A stretch of 13,173 bases of DNA. Source: an uncultured Lacibacter sp. Its GTDB lineage: Bacteria > Bacteroidota > Bacteroidia > Chitinophagales > Chitinophagaceae. The notes beneath the pieces were generated by a model. That model was given only the letters and a program-made list of their open reading frames with translations. It was not told the DNA's origin and ran no database searches. A program made the translations under genes and the position numbers. Location of the stretch: contig NZ_CAMLGT010000086.1 in assembly GCF_946479605.1 (NCBI RefSeq), positions 1-13,173 on the forward strand, given 5' to 3'. Positions within the stretch are counted from its first letter, which is position 1; each line of letters begins with the position of its first letter. This document shows, one piece after another, positions 1 through 5,277 of the stretch.

Positions 1-214
1 CTTCGCCTGGCTGTTTTGTTTCTTTTTGCTTCGGCTTAAACATACTGTTGGCAACAGCTCCCATTACTCCAAAATAAATCATACTTCTTACCGGACTTGA
101 AGTGATAAGGCAGGTGCCATCACAACCATAGAATTTCCAATAAAAGAAACCGCCAACAGCGCCCAGGACCAATCCCGGTAAAACCCAGCTTGCTTTTTTA
201 AAGAGATTCCTCAT
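1..214 (-). CDS. DUF6132-like small membrane protein (3' end cut by window edge)
   Basis: The reading frame starts with ATG at 212-214 and stays open to the left edge, so the C-terminus is missing; 71 residues are visible. A short basic N-terminus is followed by a hydrophobic segment (about residues 9-27), a GCDGTC motif with Cys31 and Cys35, then ITSSPVRS and a second hydrophobic segment (about 42-57) that leads into a Lys-rich tail. The layout of two helices joined by a Cys-x3-Cys loop matches what I know of the Bacteroidota DUF6132 family, whose function is unknown. It overlaps the 3' end of the preceding membrane-protein gene by 17 bp, so it belongs to the rhodanese operon. The two cysteines in an operon devoted to sulfane sulfur suggest thiol or persulfide chemistry at the membrane, but that is inference. 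The family name is from memory. Confidence 0.75.
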   Translation of the reverse strand, partial: MRNLFKKASWVLPGLVLGAVGGFFYWKFYGCDGTCLITSSPVRSMIYFGVMGAVANSMFKPKQKETKQPGE

Positions 215-428
215 GTTTATTTACTTGCTTGATTTGTTGTTTGTTTTGCGGAACTGCACAGGCACCGCCCATACATCCGATATTCATGACAGCCTGGATC
301 ACCAACACAGCACCTATTACCCAAAGAAGAGGCGTGGGTGAGTTAAACCCCTGCACAATGGCTGCAATGCCGATGCCCAAACGCAACAGCCGCATGCCAT
401 TCCATTGTTTTAACCATTGAATGATCAT
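198..428 (-). CDS. YgaP-type two-helix membrane protein with C-terminal cysteine pair
   Basis: A 76-residue protein: a basic and aromatic N-terminus, a hydrophobic segment (about residues 17-29), a second one (about 34-50), then the motif GCMGGAC (Cys52 and Cys57) and a charged tail. It resembles the small DUF2892/YgaP transmembrane domains found beside rhodaneses. In E. coli YgaP a rhodanese domain and a two-helix membrane domain are fused. Here the preceding gene encodes the rhodanese and overlaps this one by 4 bp (ATGA, 425-428), which implies translational coupling. It probably docks the rhodanese to the membrane, or moves or accepts sulfane sulfur there. The cysteine pair supports thiol chemistry but no enzyme activity can be read from the sequence. 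The next gene overlaps its 3' end by 17 bp. Confidence 0.78.
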   Translation of the reverse strand: MIIQWLKQWNGMRLLRLGIGIAAIVQGFNSPTPLLWVIGAVLVIQAVMNIGCMGGACAVPQNKQQIKQVNKHEESL

Positions 429-736
429 ACTGCCATTTTATTCTGTAAGCTGATCCATGATCCACCATTGTATGCTTCAATTCCTGCCTGTTTCAACATA
501 GATGTGGCAGAACCGCTGCGCATACCACTGGCACAACAGGTAATAACCGGCTTCCCTTTTTTCTTAAGGTCGTTGATCTTTGAACGGATACTGTCTACAG
601 GTATATTGATAGCACCTTTGATATGGCCGCCATTGAATTCGCCGGCAGTACGCACATCAATAATAACTGCGCCTTGTTGCTGCAATGCTTTGAAATCAGT
701 ACCTGGTCCAAATAATTTTTTAATGAAGTTGAACAT
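425..736 (-). CDS. Single-domain cytosolic rhodanese (CCASGMRS loop)
   Basis: This 103-residue protein covers one rhodanese domain. It has IIDVRTAGEFNGGHIKGAINIP (CH2A-type motif, about residues 25-46, written here without gaps in the protein) and an active-site loop Cys68-A-S-G-M-R-S, with an extra Cys67 immediately before it. There is no signal peptide; the N-terminus MFNFIKKLFG is amphipathic and could touch the membrane. Rhodaneses carry sulfane sulfur as a cysteine persulfide and pass it to cyanide, sulfite or protein thiols. The gene begins 1 nt after the stop of the previous rhodanese gene and overlaps the next gene, a two-helix membrane protein, by 4 bp. Together the pair looks like a split version of fused YgaP. 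Its physiological acceptor cannot be told from sequence. Confidence 0.93.
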   Translation of the reverse strand: MFNFIKKLFGPGTDFKALQQQGAVIIDVRTAGEFNGGHIKGAINIPVDSIRSKINDLKKKGKPVITCCASGMRSGSATSMLKQAGIEAYNGGSWISLQNKMAV

Positions 737-737
737 A

Positions 738-1022
738 TTAATTAAGATTTTTCAAGGTTAACAGATCATACATACCACCGGCATTGTGTACATTCTCAAG
801 TCCCAGCTGTTTTAACAGAAAGTACGCATTCATACTTCTTGCACCAGAACGGCAATATAATACTACCGGGCCGTCAAATGTTTTTAATTCCTCCGCATTA
901 CTTGTTATTTCCGGCAACGGAATATTCGTTGCGCCGGGAAAATGTCCGTCGGCAAACTCTTCTCTTGAGCGTACATCCACAAACTTTGTTTGTGGGTTCT
1001 GAACGATTTCTTTTAGATTCAT
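738..1022 (-). CDS. Single-domain cytosolic rhodanese (CRSGARS loop)
   Basis: I chose the ATG at 1020-1022, which gives 94 residues, a normal size for a GlpE/PspE-sized rhodanese. A longer in-frame extension would run back into the preceding rhodanese gene and adds no domain sequence. Visible motifs are FVDVRSREEFADGHFPGA near residues 14-31 and the catalytic loop Cys57-R-S-G-A-R-S. No signal peptide or membrane segment is present, so it should be cytosolic. The start lies 16 nt after the upstream stop and the stop is 1 nt before the next rhodanese gene, so it is cotranscribed with them. It probably accepts sulfur from the persulfide pool and hands it on to sulfite or protein thiols; the partner is unknown. 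Confidence 0.93.
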   Translation of the reverse strand: MNLKEIVQNPQTKFVDVRSREEFADGHFPGATNIPLPEITSNAEELKTFDGPVVLYCRSGARSMNAYFLLKQLGLENVHNAGGMYDLLTLKNLN

Positions 1023-1038
1023 ATCAAATGTTTTTTTG

Positions 1039-1410
1039 TTATTGTTGAATTGTTCCTTTCCAGGCAGTGATACCACCTTCCATGTTCCAGATATGTCGAA
1101 AGCCCTGTTGCTCCATAATGGTTGCTGCTTTGGCACTGCGTCGTCCGCTTTTGCAGTAAACCAGGTAGGTCTTTCCTTTTTTCAGTTTACTTACCTGTTT
1201 TACAAAAGCAACGGAATCCATTACATCAATGTGAACTGCGTTAGGCAAATGTCCTTCGTTGAATTCCTGTGTGGTGCGTACGTCCAGCACCACTACTTTT
1301 TTCTTATTCAGTTTTTGCTCAGCAAATGCAGGCGACACATTTTTTGTTTGCGCCATTGCTGAGAGAACGGCAAATAAACCTACTGCGAGGAAAAAGATGT
1401 TGGCTTTCAT
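1039..1410 (-). CDS. Secreted/periplasmic rhodanese
   Basis: The ATG at 1408-1410 gives 123 residues with a clear signal peptide: short basic start, hydrophobic core (about residues 4-16) and a likely signal peptidase I site after AMA (residue 20), followed by Gln. An in-frame TTG further upstream would bury the signal peptide and start inside a hairpin, so I rejected it. The mature part is one rhodanese domain with VVVLDVRTTQEFNEGHLPNA (about residues 39-58) and the loop Cys86-K-S-G-R-R-S. It is exported, unlike the two rhodaneses that follow, so the operon places sulfurtransferases on both sides of the inner membrane. It lies 66 nt after the persulfide dioxygenase gene, and that gap contains a stable hairpin (1425-1457). 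Confidence 0.92.
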   Translation of the reverse strand: MKANIFFLAVGLFAVLSAMAQTKNVSPAFAEQKLNKKKVVVLDVRTTQEFNEGHLPNAVHIDVMDSVAFVKQVSKLKKGKTYLVYCKSGRRSAKAATIMEQQGFRHIWNMEGGITAWKGTIQQ

Positions 1411-1424
1411 AGTGAAATTTGAAA

Positions 1425-1457
1425 TGAAAGGAGGTGGTTGTGAACAACCTCCTTTCA
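1425..1457 (-). repeat. Intercistronic hairpin containing SD-like and anti-SD-like arms
   Basis: An 11-bp perfect inverted repeat (arms 1425-1435 and 1447-1457, 11-nt loop) sits between the dioxygenase stop and the start of the secreted rhodanese. In the transcript the 5' arm reads TGAAAGGAGGT, a consensus Shine-Dalgarno, and the 3' arm reads ACCTCCTTTCA, which resembles the anti-Shine-Dalgarno tail of 16S rRNA. A smaller dyad, GGTTGT-GA-ACAACC (1436-1449), overlaps the loop. Only a broken T tract follows, so it is a poor terminator. It more likely tunes mRNA stability, attenuation or translation of the rhodanese genes downstream. Confidence 0.6.
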
Positions 1458-1476
1458 ATAGTTTAAAAATGAGCGA

Positions 1477-2898
1477 TTATAAAAGTGTTGTTGGACAAAC
1501 GTAATCGGTTAAATTAAACCTGCCGCTTTCTTTCATTGCTTTGAAACCACCACGTACATCCACCAGGTTATCGTAACCACGTGCACGGAGCGTTGAAACA
1601 AAGATCATAGAGCGGTAGCCACCTGCACAATGCACATAGTAGGTTTTGTTTTTATCAACTTTCAACATGCTTTCATTAATGAAATCCAGCGGTGCATTTT
1701 CAACATTCAGTAAATGCTCACTCTTGTACTCGCTTTCTTTCCGAACATCAAGAATGTTTGCATTATTATCTTTCGCAACGATCTCCGCTAACTCATCGGC
1801 AGAAACACGTTTGATCTGATCAATTTCTTTACCTGCTTCTTTCCATGCATTGAAGCCGCCTTTCAGGTAACCCAGTGAATAATCGTAACCTACACGGGCC
1901 AAACGGGTAACCACTTCCTCTTCACGTCCTTCATCGGTTACCAATAAAATTTCCTGTTTAACATCGGGGATCATGCTGCCCACCCAGGGAGCAAAACTTC
2001 CATCGATACCAATGTTGATGGAGTTCGGTACAAATCCTTTTGCAAACATTTCTGCATCTCTTGTATCGAGAATTAATGCACCGGTTTCGTTGGCTGCTGT
2101 TTCAAATGCTTCAGGACTTAACGCTTGTGTACCACGCTTCAATACTTCTTCAATGCTGTCGTAACCATGAATGTTCATCATCACGTTCAACGGAAAATAT
2201 TGTGGAGGTGCCACTAAACCTGTTGTTACTTCTTTAATAAATTCTTCTTTGGTCATGTTGGCACGCAACGCATAATTGGTTGCTTTCTGATGACCTAATG
2301 TATCAGACGTTTCTTTACTCATGTTCTTGCCACAAGCACTGCCTGCACCATGCGCAGGATAAACAATAAGCTCATCTGCCAGCGGCATGATCTTGTTACG
2401 TAATGAATCAAATAAATAACCTGCAAGCATATCCTGTGTAAGATCAGCTACTACTTTTTGTGCAAGATCAGGACGACCCACATCGCCAATGAATAAAGTA
2501 TCACCGGTGAAGATGGCAATATCTTTTCCATGTTCATCTTTCAATAAATAGCAGGTACTTTCCATTGTGTGGCCCGGTGTATGCAACACTTTGAATGTAA
2601 GCTTACCTACTTTCAGTTCTTCGCCATCTTTGGCTGAATGAAATTCAAAATCGGGTTGTGCATTTGGACCGTACACGATCTTTGCACCAGATTCTTTTGC
2701 AAGATCAATATGACCACTCACAAAATCAGCATGGAAGTGTGTTTCAAATACATACTTGATCCTGGCATTGTTGCGCTTTGCTTTTTCTAAGTAAGGTTTT
2801 ACTTCACGCAAAGGATCGATCACTACAGCCTCACCTTCACTTTCAATGTAGTAAGCACCTTGTGCTAAGCAACCGGTATAGATCTGTTCAATTTTCAT
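1477..2898 (-). CDS. CstB-like persulfide dioxygenase fused to two rhodanese domains
   Basis: A 473-residue protein with three domains. Residues 1-about 230 form a metallo-beta-lactamase fold of the ETHE1/persulfide dioxygenase kind, with THFHADF (His54, His56, Asp58), TPGHT (His110), FTGDTLF (Asp133) and PAHGAGS (His183). His54, His56, His110 and Asp133 correspond to the mononuclear Fe(II) site; the usual second histidine after Asp58 is Phe59. Residues about 260-355 form a rhodanese domain whose active-site loop reads TDEGREE without cysteine, so it is a pseudo-rhodanese. Residues about 365-465 form a rhodanese with the loop Cys424-A-G-G-Y-R-S. This order matches staphylococcal CstB, which oxidises thiol persulfides to sulfite and makes thiosulfate. 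The C-terminus ends CPTTLL with Cys468. The preceding gene is a TauE-type exporter, as in cst operons. A Crp-type dyad lies upstream. The ATG at 2896-2898 starts the fold directly. Confidence 0.95.
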   Translation of the reverse strand: MKIEQIYTGCLAQGAYYIESEGEAVVIDPLREVKPYLEKAKRNNARIKYVFETHFHADFVSGHIDLAKESGAKIVYGPNAQPDFEFHSAKDGEELKVGKLTFKVLHTPGHTMESTCYLLKDEHGKDIAIFTGDTLFIGDVGRPDLAQKVVADLTQDMLAGYLFDSLRNKIMPLADELIVYPAHGAGSACGKNMSKETSDTLGHQKATNYALRANMTKEEFIKEVTTGLVAPPQYFPLNVMMNIHGYDSIEEVLKRGTQALSPEAFETAANETGALILDTRDAEMFAKGFVPNSINIGIDGSFAPWVGSMIPDVKQEILLVTDEGREEEVVTRLARVGYDYSLGYLKGGFNAWKEAGKEIDQIKRVSADELAEIVAKDNNANILDVRKESEYKSEHLLNVENAPLDFINESMLKVDKNKTYYVHCAGGYRSMIFVSTLRARGYDNLVDVRGGFKAMKESGRFNLTDYVCPTTLL

Positions 2899-2936
2899 TT
2901 GTATGTTTTTTATTTTAAGTTTTTAATTGATGGATG

Positions 2937-2981
2937 TAAAGTTGAGCTTTCAGAAGGCGGATAACTATGACTTTAGTCACA
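2937..2981 (-). promoter_or_regulatory. Crp/Fnr-type operator and promoter of the persulfide dioxygenase gene
   Basis: The minus strand carries TGTGACTAAAGTCATA (2966-2981), which matches TGTGA-N6-TCACA at 9 of 10 positions and has a perfect inner dyad TGACT-AA-AGTCA centred at 2973.5. The box CAACTTTA (2944-2937) begins 29.5 nt from that centre and matches the Bacteroidota TAnnTTTG box at 6 of 8 positions. With transcription starting near 2932 the operator would be centred near -41.5, as in class II activation. The same spacing occurs before the exporter gene. The natural candidate regulator is the Crp/Fnr protein encoded at 3864-4511. Confidence 0.62.
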
Positions 2982-3005
2982 CAGAAGTGCAGAGGGAAAA
3001 GAAAT

Positions 3006-3803
3006 TTACTGAATAAACAATTCTTTCACAATAATGTAAATGCCCATCACCAGTACAAACCATCCAAAACCTTTCTTTAGTTTATCTCCCGATACCTTTT
3101 TGCTGAGTGCATTGCCGATAAAAATACCTGCAATGGCCAAAACGGTTACAATGATGAGGAGTTTCCAATCGATTATTTGATGACCAACATCACCCAAAAA
3201 GCCGATCAATGATTTGGCTGCTATAATTAACAGAGAAGTGCCAACGGCCTGTTTCATTGGTAGTTTGCTGAGCAATACCAATGCAGGAATAATGAGAAAG
3301 CCGCCACCGGCGCCAACCAATCCTGTTAAGATGCCAACAACTGTTCCCTCAACCAATATCAATGGATAATTGAATTTCTGTTCGCCACCGTTTCCATTTT
3401 CATCTTCGTTTTTTCCTTTGATCATGGAGTACGATGCAAAGACCATCAGCACTGCAAACAGCAGCATCATTAAAATTGGTTTGGTTATAGTGAAACCTGC
3501 AATGGTGAACACTTCATCGGGAATCGCCGGTACAATAAATTTTCGTGTAGCATACACAGCTGCAATGGCAGGTGCGCCAAAGATCAAGGCTGTTTTAATA
3601 TTTACCAGTCCATGTTTGTATTTGGGGAATACACCTACAAGAGAAGTGGCACCAACAATAAACAATGAATAAGCTGTTGCCAGCACAGGATTAACGCCAA
3701 AGAGGTATACCAAAACCGGTACCGTTAAAATGGAGCCCCCTCCACCAATAAGCCCAAGCGAAATACCAATAACAACAGAAGCGATATAGCCAATTATTTC
3801 CAT
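3006..3803 (-). CDS. TauE/SafE-family membrane exporter (sulfite/organosulfonate type)
   Basis: A 265-residue integral membrane protein with about eight predicted helices and the internal repeat typical of the family. The first half has GLIGGGGSILTVPVL (residues 17-31) and the second half has GLVGAGGGFLIIPAL (161-175). The two halves are joined by a hydrophilic stretch rich in Asn, Glu and Gly (about 129-145). TauE/SafE proteins move sulfite, sulfoacetate or similar anions; substrate cannot be told from sequence alone. Its place just before a CstB-like dioxygenase matches cst operons, so export of sulfite or thiosulfate made by that enzyme is the likely role. A 107-nt gap containing a second operator separates it from the dioxygenase gene, so the two can be transcribed separately or together. 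Confidence 0.92.
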   Translation of the reverse strand: MEIIGYIASVVIGISLGLIGGGGSILTVPVLVYLFGVNPVLATAYSLFIVGATSLVGVFPKYKHGLVNIKTALIFGAPAIAAVYATRKFIVPAIPDEVFTIAGFTITKPILMMLLFAVLMVFASYSMIKGKNEDENGNGGEQKFNYPLILVEGTVVGILTGLVGAGGGFLIIPALVLLSKLPMKQAVGTSLLIIAAKSLIGFLGDVGHQIIDWKLLIIVTVLAIAGIFIGNALSKKVSGDKLKKGFGWFVLVMGIYIIVKELFIQ

Positions 3804-3807
3804 ACTG

Positions 3808-3852
3808 CAAATGTGAATGCAATTTCAGCGGCTGAAGGTGATACAAATCACA
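3808..3852 (-). promoter_or_regulatory. Crp/Fnr-type operator and promoter of the TauE-family gene
   Basis: The dyad reads GGTGATACAAATCACA on the plus strand (3837-3852), matching TGTGA-N6-TCACA at 9 of 10 positions, with arms GTGAT/ATCAC and centre 3844.5. The minus-strand box CACATTTG (3815-3808) begins 29.5 nt from that centre and matches TAnnTTTG at 7 of 8 positions. If transcription begins at the A of the start codon (3803), the operator is centred at exactly -41.5 and the mRNA is leaderless. A 13-nt palindrome, TTCAGC-G-GCTGAA (3824-3836), lies between operator and box and may be a second protein site. Confidence 0.6.
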
Positions 3853-3863
3853 TAAGCACCGGA

Positions 3864-4511
3864 TTATAAATTTTTCAACTCAATGGCGTTTCGTTGTAAG
3901 CCAACCAATCCTTTCTGCTCCATTTTTTTTAGTAATCTTGATATTACTTCTCTCGATGTGTTGAGCTCCTGAGCAATTTCCTGGTGGCTGATGTTGAGCA
4001 AGGTAGTTTGCTGTGCCTCCTTGGCACGTTTCAGGTAAAATTCCAAACGTTCATCCATACTTCGGAAAGCAACATTATCTAATGTTACAAGTAATTCATC
4101 AAAACGGGCACGGTAGGTTTCAATTACAAACTGGTACCAGCTTTTGAATTTGCTCATCCACTCGCTCATGGTATCAACAGGTACCATCATCACATCTGTT
4201 TCAGTTACTGTTTTTGCCATAATAGGACTTGCTTCGTGCCTGGCTGCACAAACAAGTGATAAAGCACAGGCTTCACCCGGCTTTAAATAATACATGAGAA
4301 ATTCATTACCCTCATCATCTTCCCGATAGATTTTGACGAGGCCATTTAATACCAGCATGGTACTGCGGATGTACTGTCCTTTCCGCATAAGTATTTCATT
4401 GGCAGGAAATGTCCTGAACTCGCCTTGATCTTCAATTTCATTTACGAGTTGATCTTCAAATAACGGATAACTTTTTCGGAGAAGATCGTCGTATACCTGT
4501 TGCGTAGCCAT
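3864..4511 (-). CDS. Crp/Fnr-family transcriptional regulator
   Basis: The ATG at 4509-4511 gives 215 residues; the in-frame TTG two codons upstream is a poor alternative. The N-terminal half is a cyclic-nucleotide-binding-type beta roll (about residues 20-115), a long helix follows (about 118-145), and the C-terminal winged helix-turn-helix includes ISHQEIAQELNTSREVISRL (174-193). The Fnr N-terminal cysteine cluster is absent. At the position of the phosphate-binding cassette it has PGEACALSLVCAARHEAS, which lacks the canonical cAMP-contacting sequence but carries Cys82 and Cys88. It is the first gene of the locus, 60 nt from the exporter gene, and two Crp-type dyads lie before the exporter and dioxygenase genes. 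I infer that it activates them in response to a sulfur signal. I see no matching dyad upstream of its own start. Confidence 0.93.
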   Translation of the reverse strand: MATQQVYDDLLRKSYPLFEDQLVNEIEDQGEFRTFPANEILMRKGQYIRSTMLVLNGLVKIYREDDEGNEFLMYYLKPGEACALSLVCAARHEASPIMAKTVTETDVMMVPVDTMSEWMSKFKSWYQFVIETYRARFDELLVTLDNVAFRSMDERLEFYLKRAKEAQQTTLLNISHQEIAQELNTSREVISRLLKKMEQKGLVGLQRNAIELKNL

Positions 4512-4536
4512 ATACAAATGTTGAAATTTTATTTGG

Positions 4537-4570
4537 ATTGAAGAAACAATAGCTTGTTAACTTACTTTTG
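4537..4570 (+). promoter_or_regulatory. Bacteroidota-type promoter of rnhB, possibly leaderless
   Basis: TACTTTTG (4563-4570) is a perfect match to TAnnTTTG, and ATTG (4537-4540) lies 22 bp upstream as a candidate -33 element. The box ends 5 nt before the rnhB start codon, so transcription would begin at or very near the ATG. The 64-nt gap also carries the divergent promoter of the Crp/Fnr gene, where only a weak AACATTTG box is visible. Confidence 0.5.
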
Positions 4571-4575
4571 AAGCC

Positions 4576-5178
4576 ATGTCGTTACTCTCGTTTTACCAGG
4601 AAGAACTGATTGAAGCCGGTTGCGATGAAGCCGGTCGTGGTTGTTATGCAGGCCCTGTTTTTGCCGCAGCCGTAATATTGCCAAAGGAGTTTCATCATCC
4701 ATTGCTCAACGATAGTAAGCAGGTGAACGAAGCAAACAGAACTACATTACGGTTGATCATTGAAGAGCAGGCAATCTCGTTTGCGGTTGCAAAAGTAGAT
4801 GTGGAAGAAATTGATCATATTAACATACTAAAAGCATCGTTTAAGGCGATGCATCTTGCACTTGATCTCTTAAAAAAGAGACCACAGTTATTATTGATCG
4901 ATGGCAATCGTTTCATTCAGTATAAACGCATACCACACCGCACATTTATAAAGGGTGATGGCCGTTTTGCTTCCATTGCCGCAGCAAGTATTTTAGCCAA
5001 AACCTATCGTGATGAATATATGCTGCAGCTACACCATCAGTTTCCGCAATACAACTGGCAAAAGAACAAAGGTTACGGAACAGAGGAGCACCGAAAAGCA
5101 ATAGAAGTACATGGATTATGTGAACATCATCGCAAGTCGTTTAATATTGATCCGTTGAAAGTGCAGGAGTTGTTTTGA
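4576..5178 (+). CDS. rnhB: Ribonuclease HII
   Basis: A 200-residue protein of normal family length. It removes ribonucleotides from DNA and cleaves RNA-DNA hybrids, cutting 5' of single embedded ribonucleotides. The four acidic catalytic residues are visible: Asp17 and Glu18 in CDEAGRGCYAGP (residues 16-27), Asp109 in LLLIDGNRF and Asp146 in ILAKTYRDEYM. The GRG motif that recognises the ribonucleotide junction is intact, and KNKGYGTEEHR (163-173) matches the conserved GYGT segment. The ATG at 4576 is the only start that keeps the N-terminal strand. It is transcribed alone, divergent from the Crp/Fnr gene and convergent with the YciO-type gene; its neighbours do not suggest a functional link. 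Confidence 0.97.
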   Translation: MSLLSFYQEELIEAGCDEAGRGCYAGPVFAAAVILPKEFHHPLLNDSKQVNEANRTTLRLIIEEQAISFAVAKVDVEEIDHINILKASFKAMHLALDLLKKRPQLLLIDGNRFIQYKRIPHRTFIKGDGRFASIAAASILAKTYRDEYMLQLHHQFPQYNWQKNKGYGTEEHRKAIEVHGLCEHHRKSFNIDPLKVQELF

Positions 5179-5213
5179 GATAAGGTTTAAAATACAAGGG
5201 TAAGTCGCTGTTT

Positions 5214-5268
5214 CGTATTGCAGATTTTCTTTCAATCTGGTTTACTTATTGCGTATTGGCAATTTTCT
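5214..5268. repeat. Imperfect direct repeat with small hairpins in the convergent intergenic region
   Basis: Two 17-nt copies, CGTATTGCAGATTTTCT (5214-5230) and CGTATTGGCAATTTTCT (5252-5268), are identical at 14 positions and lie 38 nt apart. Each overlaps a short hairpin: CAGATT/AATCTG (5221-5226 with 5234-5239) and ATTGC/GCAAT (5248-5252 with 5259-5263), the second followed by TTTC. They lie between the converging ends of rnhB and the YciO-type gene and could act as weak terminators. Confidence 0.35.
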
Positions 5269-5277
5269 GTTAGTAAT

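Noticed and set aside
1023..1136. N-terminal extension of the middle rhodanese (132-aa reading)
   Set aside because: It overlaps the 3' end of the secreted rhodanese gene in another frame and adds no domain sequence. The ATG at 1022 gives a normal rhodanese.
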